DNA of 64,000 nucleotides from Bisporella sp. PMI_857 (taxonomy: Eukaryota > Ascomycota > Leotiomycetes > Helotiales > Helotiaceae): NCBI GenBank assembly GCA_021307315.1, contig JAJSPD010000037.1, positions 372,001-436,000 on the forward strand. The letters are read 5' to 3'. The translations under genes were made by a program, and so were the position numbers. Below are positions 52,330 through 63,209 of this stretch, one piece after another; position 1 is the first letter of the stretch, and every line of letters starts with the position of its first letter. The notes beneath the pieces were generated by a model, which did not search any database, was not told the DNA's origin, and was given only the letters and a program-made list of their open reading frames with translations.

Positions 52330-52623
52330 TTACTCGGAGTTGGGGCATTTGCATTTGCATTCGAAGTCAAAAGGGCCAGTGCACTTTGGCAATTGGTGAT
52401 CGGTGCATGGATCTCTTATATATATGACGCAACAGTCGTATTTAAATCCGTCGGGACACTTAGCAGTGCAGTTTGGGGCCGTGCATACTGCTCGATCTGC
52501 GAGGAGTTCTGGAAAAAAAGTTAGGGAAGTGGCTGATATAGTGTGGATACTTGGTGTACCGGAAGGAAGAGCGAGACTCAACCCTGTGAAGAATACAGTC
52601 ATGAGAAGTGATTTGATCTGCAT
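52330..52623 (-). CDS. small secreted cysteine-rich protein (effector-like)
   Basis: Exons 52623-52560 and 52508-52330 give 80 aa; the 51-bp intron has a CCCTAAC branch, a poly(T) tract and a TTCCAG acceptor. A signal peptide (MQIKSLLMTVFFTGLSLALP) is followed by a mature chain of ~60 residues with ten cysteines, including a CC pair (TAKCPDGFKYDCC) and a final CKCKC cluster. No domain is recognised. Small secreted Cys-rich proteins of fungi include effectors, antimicrobial peptides and adhesins; which applies is unknown. The start is the first ATG after the upstream stops. The stop overlaps a perfect GTAAGT donor (GA|GTAAGT), so an alternative 3' exon is possible. Confidence 0.7.
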   Translation of the reverse strand: MQIKSLLMTVFFTGLSLALPSGTPSIHTISATSLTFFPELLADRAVCTAPNCTAKCPDGFKYDCCVIYIRDPCTDHQLPKCTGPFDFECKCKCPNSE

Positions 52624-53939
52624 TTTGTAGGTCTTGAAGAATGTCAATTGTGATATTCAAGAATGAACTTTTTCTGAATTCCTTATCTCGGCATCGTCTA
52701 TAGGAAGGAACCACTCCCTTCTTATACCTCCCTAGAAACGCGCGTGCTCGGAGGAATGACAGGTGATATCCACCATTCACCCGTTACACATATACATATC
52801 TTTTACCAAGCTCTTTTAATAGAAAACGAGGGAAAAAAAAAGAGGACCCTTAAGAAGCTTAAAGGTTAAAGGTAAAGGGGATGCGAAGGCTAATTAACCC
52901 CTTGTATTACCCTGAGGATATCAATAAGAGGTTCGCTTGTTGGCCAAGACAGCCACTTCCTTTCAGCCTCGTGGATTTCCCGCTTCCCCGCATAGCTCTG
53001 GAATGTAGAGAGATTAATTGTGCTGCGTATGGACAGGAGGTTGAGGGACGCAGAATGATGACCCGAACGGTGGCCTGAGCGTTGAGAGGCGTTGTGGTGG
53101 AAATGTCATGAGGGTTAAGCCAGTCGGATTCATATTCATGATGGACCAGAAATGTCGGCGCAGATGAACTTCATTAGAGGCAAGCCCTCGGAGAAAAAGT
53201 AAGATAGCTATAAGACCATTTGTATAGGAGACCAATCCTGGGAAACGCCTGTGACCAGCTATCTTCATACTGAGGTTGGCAAGTCTAGCTGACGGGCCGA
53301 GACTTCGTGGTTCGATCTGGTCAGATGAACCTCACAGCAGTCACATATCCATAACTGTAACGGCTAGAATTTCTCCGGAAAATACGAGGTTTATGATATG
53401 TCTTCGTAGACCGCAATAGGTCGGAGCTTGATCTTCAGCACTTCACACGGATCCGAATTTCTGGTGGCCATTCCTACCTTCCAAGCATAATCAACATTCA
53501 GCCGTAGTGGCAAGCACTACCACAAGCACGAAGTAAGCACCGATGTCTCAAATTCCGTTTTCGGAGTAGAACACGCGGTCATCCGTAAGAGGTTTTGTGA
53601 CTCTTCAAAGATTGTATAATATGGCTCGCTTAAATGGCCCACCCATTTCAGGGGCGACTCAGGTTGTACCAGAATAGGGATTGGAAGGAATCGCGCTTTC
53701 CATTTTGTCTTCAGGGAAAGACTTTATCATTCTCAAGATAGTAGGTACAAAGGCTGTAGTAGATCGTAAATGCACTTCAGGAGTAGAGCCATGGTTCGAC
53801 TATCATTCATCAAGCTCGGTGTGAGTCAAACACAAGGTTAGGCTCAACAGACTGCGCCTTGCACTCACATATATCAGCCTTCAAATTGCACAATATTTTT
53901 GAGGATAGCTAACGTTGCCATAATACTTATTTTCAAACA
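52624..53939. other. divergent intergenic region
   Basis: 1.3 kb between the cysteine-rich protein (-) and the RNA ligase (+). An A-rich tract is at 52830-52842. Promoters of both are expected here; no element or ORF is supportable. Confidence 0.5.
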
Positions 53940-55209
53940 ATGGGTGCTGAAGTAGCTGCAGAGGACGTAGAGGCGAAAACAATGAACGTCGAGGCGATCC
54001 TTGTGGAAACGATAGAAGGAGACGCAGAAAATGCCAAGCCAACAGAAACTCGGACAACCCTATATCCCAAAACTAGCGGAAAGTCCAAAGATTTCATTCA
54101 GAGTCTGAGCTACCGAGGGGACAAATATCAGAAACTGCTTACGAATGAGCTAGAACTGATTGGAACAGTGAAGCTTCACGGCACGCACACAGATATCGTG
54201 GTCAATCATGATGATTCAATCCGTCTCCAATCCCGGAACACCGAGAACATTACTTTACAAAACGACATGTTCGAATGGGCAAGATCAATGCTGCCTCTCC
54301 GTGAGCAGATACTAAGACTAAAACGTTTATCTATCGCAGCCTACCGGCAACTCAACCCCCAAACAGAGATTAGTAGAGAAATGCCTCTGATTCTCGCGGG
54401 GGAGTGGATCGGTCCCGGGATTCAAAAGAAAGTAGCAATCAACAACCTATCACGAAAAGCCTTCGTTATTTTCGGTCTCTGCATCAACGGGAAATGGCAG
54501 CCTACTGAGCCGTACAAGGATATTCATGATGAAGCCTCCGGCATATATAACATCTGTCGTGGTGGGATATTTCGTCATAAGCTTCCACTGGATGATATTG
54601 CTGCTTCTCTTGAAAGCCTGCAGCCGCTGGCTGATGCGGTTGAGAAGGAATGCCCGTTTGCGAAGTCCTTTGGAGTCTCTGGGATGGGAGAGGGCATTGT
54701 CTGGAAGCCTACGAATGAGCTCTGTGAAGATAGCAGGTTTTGGCTCAAGATGAAGGGGCCGATATTCACTGGCCCAACAATCAGTAACAGGATGAAGAAT
54801 ATTTCATTGCTAGATCAGAAGGAGAAAGCGAAACTATTTGCAGAGTAAGTTCAGTTGTTCTTTCTTGTATTCGCGAGTCTAGGTGTTAGACAATGCATTC
54901 AACAATCCCTGGCAGCCCGAATATACCAGTAATGGCGGATTAAGTGAACGACTAACGATATACAGGTCGGTCACCAACGAAATGCGTTTAGAGCAAGCAT
55001 GGGCATACCTGGATGAGATGAAGATTCCGCGGGACAAGAAGGCTATCTCAGCATATCTCAAATGGCTGACAAATGACGTGGCACAGGAGGAAAAGACGGA
55101 AATCGACGAAAGACAGATCGACAAAACCATCCTGTCTAGAGAGGTCACCAAGATTGGTCGAGCTTGGTATCTGCAACGATCATTGCAGGACACCCAGCAG
55201 GAAGTTTGA
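53940..55209 (+). CDS. RNA ligase (Rnl2-like, covalent nucleotidyltransferase)
   Basis: Exons 53940-54844 and 54966-55209 give 382 aa (intron 121 bp). Ligase motif I is VKLHGT with the likely adenylated Lys78. Motif Ia-like LQSRN is at 97-100, motif III GEWIGPG at 154-160, IIIa FVIFG at 175-179, IV EGIVWKP at 251-257 and V WLKMKG at 268-273. The order and spacing fit RNA ligases of the T4 Rnl2/trypanosome editing-ligase type, which seal 3'-OH/5'-phosphate RNA ends with ATP. The ~100-residue C-terminal helical region (EQAWAYLDEMKIPRDKKA) would help in RNA end binding. It is distinct in layout from the fungal tRNA ligase Trl1 (no kinase/CPD domains). The acidic N-terminus (1-50) is probably disordered. 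Confidence 0.82.
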
Positions 55210-55658
55210 GACGTACTTATATACGTATTGCATAGAGTTAGAAAGCGTTTGAAGAGATGCTGACAGCCACGGCCCAGGATACTGGCCTGATAGTTTTAGA
55301 CCGGCTTAGAAAACTAGCGACATCTTACCTGCCTTTTAGATCTTATAGGTGATTTTGACTTTTGGTGAGATTTGTTTGTGAGACTGGGATCAAGAGAAGG
55401 TCCACACCTGTTAAAAAACCATGCTCCAGAGTATTTAGTTAATATGCATGCCTCCTGAACTTGGAAAGCAATCATATGTATTCATTCTTAAACCACAAGG
55501 TCGATGGTTTCCTAACAAAAGTATTTTTCTCCCGCAGTCAGAACCCATGAATAACGTCCGAACCAACCAGACTATACCCTATTATGGTTTGTTCCTCCTA
55601 AATAACCTGCCCAGTTAAACCGTAATCGAAAAAATAACAACGCCATACAGCGAATCAA
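55210..55658. other. intergenic, convergent genes
   Basis: 3' flanks of the RNA ligase (+) and the membrane-anchored protein (-). No ORF or repeat is supportable. Confidence 0.6.
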
Positions 55659-56934
55659 TTAACAATCGGCTCCCCATCCTCGTGAAGCATTCCAGCTTTC
55701 GGCGATCCTGAATCCTTCTCCGAGGATGCTCAAGGCCCCGTCAGCAATAGCATTTCCCGTCCTCGGTTGTTCTCTAGGTTGCATGCCTCTGGCATCAGCA
55801 TTGGCCGTTGCAATTCTATAGTCGTCGTCCAGGGTGCGCTCTTCACACATCATGCGCGCAAGCGCCGCTCTCTTGATTGCCGATTCCCACCTATGGAACC
55901 ACTCCACCTCGCTCATCACGGTGCATTTTCTATTCCCCCCGTCATCTCTGGGTATATCGGCATACGGAAATATGACCTTCATGACCTCGTATTTATGCGT
56001 AAAGAAGAAGAGAATCGGCCAGCTGAAAATCCAGAGGAACGTGAGGTAGAAAACCCAGCGAATCCATGTTGTTGTCCGCCAATCATTCAACTTGCTAGGA
56101 GAATATACTACAAGCCGTTTGTGGTCCTTCACGAAATTAATTTGGAGGTGCCCCCTGTAGTTGGTTTCGTAAATAGCTGAGCGGAGAAGTGACTCTAGCT
56201 TCTTTGTATCATGATTGGTGACCTTTCTTTCGAGTGTGAAATATTTTATGCTAGCTGGATTTTGTACATAGTGTTCGCACCAGGCTCTCAATTCATCACT
56301 CTGCTCTTCAGAATCTCCTGCCCCGAGAGTAGGTTTCAGGCTTGGAATTATGCCGCCGCGATAGCCTCTCGTGTTGTCTGGCAGCAACTCGACCTTTCCA
56401 GCTCTATTTTGCCCAGGATCAGGATACAGAAGATGCGTGAGATTGAGGCGTACAAAAAAATCGTTCACTGTGGTTTTGGTCTCCTTATTTCCGCGGCGTG
56501 AAGTTTCCTTGTGTGTGCCATGTAGTTCAACATAGTATCCGGGAGCATAACGCGCCTGCTCCTTGATCATGTCATAGAGAATTTTTGGATTAGTCGAGTA
56601 AGTTGGAAATCGTGTTCGAATTTCGCCCCGGGTCATGTCACTATTCGAGAATGGAAGCTCTGGCGGCAGGCTGAGAATTGTTAGATCTAACACTTGTGAA
56701 TTTAAGAAGAACTTGCATGTGGTTAGCCCTTCGTTCGTAAGGCCTGGAAGTGGCATCAGCAGCAGAGGAGCTCGCTGCAACATCAGCATAAGCAGGAAGC
56801 TCATCTTCAGGATATGCTTCGATATGATCTAGCAGGACTGCTGAGGCCATGGAGGACGTTTCAGCTCTATCATCTTGGGGATCGTCTCTATACCCTTGCT
56901 GAGGGGGTTGTGCTGCGATCTTGCCTGAGCCCAT
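55659..56934 (-). CDS. conserved fungal protein with one transmembrane segment; frame break near N-terminus
   Basis: The frame open from 56804 to 55659 encodes the body of the protein: GEIRTRFPTYSTNP, KEQARYAPGYYVELHGTHK, a soluble alpha/beta region, then a membrane segment (WVFYLTFLWIFSWPILFFF) and a C-terminal SILGEGFRIAESWNASRG. A different frame, from ATG 56934, encodes a typical N-terminal leader (ETSSMASAVLLDHIEAYPED, ELPAYADVA). The two overlap around 56740-56800 and no intron joins them; a one-base deletion restores continuity. So either a frameshift exists or the true start is the internal ATG 56804, which would begin with an unlikely hydrophobic run. The family is uncharacterised. 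Confidence 0.68.
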
Positions 56935-57262
56935 CCTTACAACGCTAGTATGATTTAGAGGAAAGCAGAATCTCTCAATAGGGAGGGACTGGGAAGATGA
57001 TAAAAGAAAGGTCCCAATGTCTTCAGGTTTATCGTAGGCATCAGGATGGGAGGGGCTGAATAGAGAGTGTGGATCCGCGGCGCAGCATCATCAACAACCT
57101 GGAAGGCCCTGATTCGTCAGAACAAACTTATCAAAGGCAACATCTCGTATCTCGACCTAAGGATTTCAAACATTGAGCAAAGAAACACGGAGTATACAAC
57201 AATATAAGCATATATGTATACTTTGAATTAACTGAGGATAGCCTCGCCTGCTGGACTTATAA
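56935..57262. other. intergenic region
   Basis: 328 bp upstream of the membrane-anchored protein gene, before the small Cys-rich ORF. Probably promoter sequence; no element is recognised. Confidence 0.5.
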
Positions 57263-57472
57263 CTAGATGTCAGCCTCGTGCATGTGGTGTTCCACAATTC
57301 TATGGCGGGGCATTCCTAGCTCGCCCGGATCTCCTTCACATTGATATCCTTTTACACAACATGAACAGTTTCTAATATGAGGGCCTTCAATCGTGAGAGC
57401 AAAACTCTCCCCAGGTCGCATTTTAACAAGATGAAATTGGTGCCCAGAACAAAAAACATTAATGTTGCACAT
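57263..57472 (-). CDS. 69-aa Cys-containing small protein (uncertain)
   Basis: ATG 57472 to TAG 57263-57265. The product contains a tight Cys cluster (NCSCCVKGYQC) after MRPGESFALTIEGPHI and a His-rich C-terminus (RHRIVEHHMHEADI). It has no signal peptide in this frame. A donor-like GTAAGG upstream (about 57506) suggests an additional 5' exon. The non-random residue order favours real coding, perhaps as the last exon of a small gene. No family recognised. Confidence 0.38.
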   Translation of the reverse strand: MCNINVFCSGHQFHLVKMRPGESFALTIEGPHIRNCSCCVKGYQCEGDPGELGMPRHRIVEHHMHEADI

Positions 57473-57879
57473 TGGCTATGGGTCCTCCGCGTCTTCCCCT
57501 TACCTTATCACAGCCGGCATCTCATTTGCCATATATATACAATGTATGCGCGGCATGAAGCCAACTTTTCCTAGATTATTTTGTGTAGAGGATAAAAAAG
57601 TTTCACGCACGAAATTAAAATGTAGAAACACTTTTGCGTGTAGCGAGATTTCGAGTTTGGTCGATGACGTCCTCCCACAATCCAAGGGGGTATTAAATCA
57701 AGAAAGAGCCTTAATCTCGGCCGAAAGTTCTCCTGTTACCTGAGAAGCCGCTGCGTGAGCGTGCAGCCGCTTTGAGTGTCTCTCGTCGCGGGGTATGATC
57801 TCGCAAACGGGGGTCTTGGATTGACCGTTTGTTTAGTCAATAGACCATAGCTGCGAGATTCTACAGAGAAGCCGTGTCA
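57473..57879. other. intergenic region
   Basis: About 400 bp between the small Cys-containing ORF and the disrupted low-complexity locus. Contains only short ORFs in both directions. Could hold the 5' exon of the small ORF. Confidence 0.45.
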
Positions 57880-59447
57880 TTAATCATTGTACACATCTCC
57901 ATTTTCAGAGCTATTTTGTTCACTCTGACCCATCTCATCATGTCCCTCTTCGCCATTTACATATTCCCGATCGTCACTTTCGCTTTCAGTTTCCGTACCC
58001 GGGGGACTGGAAGCCTTTTCTTCGTCCTTCGCAGAACTGACGGTAACCAAATCTGTATCAGAGTCGCTAATTTCAATTTTCTCTCTGTTTCTCGCTTCTT
58101 CTCCAGCTGGCGTCAACTTTAGAAGAAGATTGTTACCCTCTCTGCGAAGCTCCACCGCATCTTTTACTAAAGGAGTAGAAGGATTATAAGTGGTACGATT
58201 ATAGAATTTGGGATAAGGTGCGCTCGAGCGCTTGACAGGAATGATAGAGGGATGTCTGACACTATTTTGCAGTGGGTCACAATAGCTCGAGAATGGTGGT
58301 ATGGTTTCTCCATAGCCAGATACATACTGGGGCGCCGACTTATATTCATCCATATATGGTTGTGTTGTCATGGGATATGTGGTGGGGAATTCCTCTACCA
58401 CCGATTTGATTTTCTGGGAGGAACCCCTTTCACATCATGATTTACAGCCCTTGTCTCCTGTGTCGGTACCTGACGATGAGGTTGACCACGCCGTACTCGA
58501 GCCTTTGCTGCGCGTTGAGTAGGCGCATCTATGTCAGAAGATACATCGCTTCTGAGTGATGTAGAAGACCTGCCTTCGCTGGGTGGTTCTGGAGCGGTTG
58601 GAACTGGATAACGAGCAACTTCAGAAAACATGTTTGCTGCAACAGGACTGTTGAGGGTGGTAGGCGGGGGAACACCGACGAAAGGTGCGTGATGCTTGGT
58701 TCCACCAAGCTATGGTTCCGAACCATCTAGCGGCCGATAGCCGAAGGACTGGGTTACTGATGGATTGCGTTGTGAGTAGGTATATGGTGTTGATAGGAAT
58801 ATCTTGTGTTGAACAGATGGGGTGTTGAAGGCACTGTTGGAGGAACAAATCTACACTCCGCATGAACTGGAGGTACCGCTGCTGGTAGATTGGTACTCTT
58901 GTTATTTGCATGCACTTCACTGGATTCAATGTTAGTTCATTGACATCCTCAGTGAGGCCCTCAATCGTTTGATCTGAGGCTTTCCAAATTGGAGAGTTTC
59001 TCAAGTATTCTGTCCCCTCAGTCTCGTGGTGGTGCAGAACCTGTGGCGGGTGACATCAAACTTCGATTTCACTTCCCATTTCCCACTCATTGATATCCAG
59101 GCCAGGATCAGTTTCACTCCCCCCACTCTCTGAGAACCAGACCTGCATTCTAAGCATCAAAGATTACGCTATCGTTGTAAAGCATCGAGCCTTTTCCTTT
59201 CTTTCTTGCTATTCATCCAGCCTTGCTACTTGTCCCTTTTCATTCTTATCATGCCTAAAAGCGCAATTTCTCAGCTGTTTCATGTGATATCGGAAGAAGC
59301 ATTCAACACAAGATTACCTTGTCGCATCCTGGTGGGTTTCTCTCCAATACGGTGATGAGTAAGTGCGCCGCTATTAGCGTACAGTATCTGTATGATGGAT
59401 AGGCCGCTTGCTGGGGTGCATGTCTACGTTCGGAGGATTGTCCTATA
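57880..59447 (-). pseudogene. disrupted low-complexity gene, unknown family
   Basis: A clear exon series reads on the minus strand. One exon (59447-59318) contains TLIAAHLLITVLERNPPGCDK. It is joined across a 277-bp GT-AG intron to an exon starting at 59040 with VLHHHETEGTEYLRNSPIWK. After ~58935 the protein-like frame shifts by one base. It shifts again near 58790 (Tyr/Ser-rich stretch) and meets an in-frame TAG near 58713. It then continues through ANMFSEVARYPVPTAPEPPS, a 56-bp intron (58414-58469) and an acidic tail (EISDSDTDLVTVSSAKDEEK) ending at 57880. The last part, 58631-57880, is open. Two frame changes plus a stop imply decay or sequence errors; unrecognised introns cannot be excluded. 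The N-terminal start was not found. Confidence 0.5.
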
Positions 59448-59863
59448 CTGTACCTTAATTTGACTACATCGTTGGCCCGCCGGTCATGATGGCAAACAAA
59501 CTGATTCTATTGTGCTGCCATCATGTGGATTCGTAGTCTTGGTTGCGATACTATACCAGAGTAGAATTACCCTCATAAGTATTAGGACCATCCCTCTTTC
59601 CTTACTTCATATCTACCTTGTATACGACACTCGTTATTCTCACCGCAGCTATCAATCTAGCAGAAGATATAATTCCATTGCTGTAGTATTGTTACTCGCT
59701 GCAATTTCTGGAAGAGGAGTGATTCATTGTATTATTCTGCCATAAGACATACCAGTCAGCTTATCGTATTTCGTGTTGGCTAGTGTTTGCGAATATTCCA
59801 ACCTCTGCTACATCGTCAATTACATCCCCAACATCTCGAATTACAAATGGTTCACTCTGAGCC
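59448..59863. other. intergenic region
   Basis: 416 bp between the disrupted locus (-) and the GH72 relic (+). The upstream exon or start of the minus-strand gene may be here (ATGACCGGCGGGCC on the minus strand at about 59489), but no valid splice connects it. Confidence 0.45.
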
Positions 59864-61435
59864 ATGCTCAAGTTTTTGCTCCTTGTCGTAATTCTTGTGA
59901 ACTTTGCTCTGTCTATCCCACTAATCTCCGTCAAAGGTGCAAAATTTTTTGCGGATGGCGAGTAGTTCTTCCTCAAAGGCATTGCGAGCATATTACTCAC
60001 AATATTACCCTTCAACGTACTGAATAATCTTAGGTGTTGCATACCAAGGAACTCCCGAAGATCCATTGATCGATACAATCCAGTGTACTCTCGATGCCGC
60101 CGCTATGGCTGACATTAGTACAAACTCAATTCGAGTTTATTATGTCAATCCTTGGACCAATCATGATGGCTGTATGAATGCTTTTGTTGATAAGGGAATC
60201 TACGTTTGGCTTGATCTCGGCACTTTCAATACCACCATTCTTCAAGCGGGTCCGGCTTAGACAGACATACAGTTTCGGGAATTTGCCAGAGTGATGGATG
60301 CCTTTCACCAGTATGATAACCTGGCAGCTTTCTGGATTGGAAACTAGATTATCACCAGCTTAGATGGACCAACCAGTAAGTATAATTTGAAGATAGGATC
60401 TTTGTAATTTGATTCTGACCTGTAAGGCGCACCATATATTAAGGCTGCAGCGATCGATATGAAAGCCTACCGCGCCAAAAATAGGATACCACTCGATCCC
60501 TATCGGTTATTGTGCAGCGGGCATCGCCGAGTTACGTCCTCAACTGCAAAATTATCTTGCCTGCAGTACACCTGAAACATCAATTGACTACTTTGGCCTG
60601 AATTCTTATGAGTGGTGCGGTGACGTAAGCTTCGAGACCTCCAAAAATGACCGAGGGCTACAGCGTCCCTATTTTCTTCTCCGAAACGGGCCGCAATGTC
60701 ATTCCGGGTGGTCGAACATTTACTGATCAGGGGGCTATCTTCGGTCCAAAGATGGTTGATACATGGAGTGGCAGTGTTATTTACGAGTGGGGCAAGAGGT
60801 GAATAAGTATGGTCTTGTGACATATCCCAATAGCGTTAGTTATTCTGGTACTCCGATCCCAATACGGCCAGATTACAACAATATCAAGAATAAGTGGACT
60901 GAAGCCTCTCCTGTGGGGGTCAAAGAAGCTGCCTACACGCCAAGTTTGAGCGCTCCGGCTTGTCCACTTGCAAGCGGTGGCTGGAAAGTCAATGGCGTGT
61001 GTTTCTGAGCCCCCTTCTCTAAATTGATTAATACTTATAGTCCGATAGAATGTCGCTATCCCAACCGTTGCAGCGGGCACCATAGAGTCAGTAGCCCATA
61101 GCGCCATTTATACTCCTCCACCAGCATCAACAGTACCTGCTTCAGCGAGTATGCCTTCTTCTACATCTGAAAACCCTTCGATCTCGACATCGCTGAATGC
61201 AGAAGGATCTATTCAATTTATTTCCATATCTCCGAGTCCAAGCGCGTCCCCTATTCCTGCTCATCTCTCAGCGAGTCCCGCTAATATGTCTCCAGCTCCC
61301 ACGACATCCACTGCGACTAGGAGCACTCCCGCCTCAGCGACCAGCGCAACCTCAACTCCTAGAGCAGGCACCACTCTCAAGGCTCCTATATTTCTCAGCG
61401 AAATATTAGGCGTCAGCGCGATCTCGTTTAATTGA
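59864..61435 (+). pseudogene. GH72 beta-1,3-glucanosyltransferase pseudogene (Gel/Gas family)
   Basis: A signal peptide (MLKFLLLVVILVNFALS) starts at 59864. GH72 segments follow in order: ISVKGAKFFADGE then FFLKGIA, GVAYQGTPEDPLID, NSIRVYYVNPWTNHDGCM, APYIKAAAIDMKAYRAKNRI, PIGYCAAGIAEL, IDYFGLNSYEWCG, VPIFFSETG (nucleophile Glu) and SGSVIYEWGQEVNKYGLV, then a Ser/Thr/Pro-rich tail. Disruptions are TAG at 59963-59965 (where Gln is expected), 60258-60260 and 60345-60347, and frameshifts near 60497, 60650 and 60790. The third stop sits where GH72 enzymes have the catalytic acid/base Glu (Gly-Asn-Glu). The intron at about 60381-60435 is still recognisable. Active relatives elongate cell-wall beta-1,3-glucan. 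Confidence 0.85.
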
Positions 61436-63209
61436 TTTGTTTGGATCTCAAAGATGATTGTATATAGAAAGAGCTGTCAAAACTTGGAGGCATACATAGA
61501 AAAACATAATGACCTACCCATTTGGAAAATGGCATTCTGAGGGTGTAGAAAAGGGTAGTCTAATGAATAGCGAGGAAACCTACCCTTGCGATATATATCC
61601 ATTTATATATGATAGAGTTTATCAAAATGGTATTCGGCGTATTGTTTCTTTCGGAGCGGATGACTCGCTTAATTTGGCCAAAAAGGAGAGTGTACCAAAA
61701 AAGCGTATCGTGTTTTATGGCAACCTTGTATATCAGTTCAATTAAGCGGTCTGCAAACCAAACCAAACAAAATTAGCTTTGTGGCCAATTGGTAAACAAA
61801 CGGTACGTAACACCCCTATGCATGGCAAAGTTAACCATTCCATCTGGGCAGGGCAAGGGTGTAGGGCCTTGCCTTAGCCTCAAAAACAGATCTGCAAAGT
61901 GACGTTCTTCCAATTAGGCAGTGTTGATGGGAGGAACTTAGCGGAGGACATTCCCCATGCCACTGTGGAAGTTTCGGTTGTAGGAGTAAGCTCACAGGCT
62001 CAACGCTGTGGAGGATTGTGATTCTTGATATGTAGTCAAGATGCAGGTTTCAACAAACTGCCACAACCCTAAAACAGATCTGTTATGTACAGGTCCAAGT
62101 TCCTCCCTAGCCATGATAACAGCTGTTAACCAACAGTGGCAACTAAGTTGGGGCGATTATGATCTCTAGGGAGTTTTACGAGGTCTGGGGCATTTTTTGT
62201 ACCAGCGCTACAAGTACCAGCTACACTTTTCCTCATTAGTTTAAAATCCTTGTATAAAAATCCCTACAAACAGCTGTAACGGCGCCTGTGTTTGGATTCG
62301 TGACATATATAAATTAATTGTACATATAGCTTGTACGTGCTTTAAACGAGTATAAATCAATTAAAGTCTTTTAAATTAAAAATTATAAAACGTTATTTTG
62401 TTATTTAATGGATATAGGGGAAGTTGGGAGGGGTCAACACGGGCTGCATATAAGCACGGGCTGCTTATGAAGTACGTTAGAATATCTCTTACAGGTCTAT
62501 AACGTAGATATAAGATATTATATGCGAGCACCTATAACCTATATTCTATCAACGTGATACCTTTTATCAATTCCATATTCTGTTAGATCCAAAGGCCAGA
62601 AACCCGATCCATTAGGCCCCATTCAACAGTCTACATGAAAGATGTACCTTGTGTTTACAAAAACATATTACACAAAAGTTAATGTGCAGTTGGAGCATGA
62701 GCTCACGCTGACTTTATATATACTGCAGGCCCGTCAGACCAAAATTCGGAGGATTTTAGAGCTATAGACATCTCAAGTCTTTGCGAAATGTTAAATTCTG
62801 TAGGTTGTGCATCCAGAAAATGATGCAATCAAGCATTTGTTAAATGTGCTACAGGTTCTCATACATCTAGACAACAAACTTATGCTCAAGCTTTTGCATT
62901 AAGTTGTCACAAGAGACGTGCGTAAAGTGGCCATGCTTTTTATTATAATTGCTTTCGCTGGAGCTTTATATCTACTTGTTCACAATAACTCGAGAGACAT
63001 TGAAAGCCTCTTAAAAGCCTATAAATACTTTAAGCAAACTATAAATTATCGGTAGTTTGCAGTAATGGCAGAAAATGGCAATTTTTAGTATCTTTACCGG
63101 GCTCTTGATTACAAATTATTCAGAGAGTCCAAGGATCAGTGTGTCATGTATAAAATGAAATTGGACCCCAGAGGAGTATGCTTCTTTGTATACTATCTAC
63201 ATAATCCTT
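61436..63209. other. AT-rich gene-free region
   Basis: 1.8 kb containing no supportable gene. From about 62300 to 62420, and near 62930-63110, the sequence is strongly A/T-rich. A paired motif AAAACAGATCTG occurs twice (about 61886 and 62072). Short minus- or plus-strand frames here give fragments only. It may be an RIP-mutated repeat relic (inference from composition). Confidence 0.45.
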
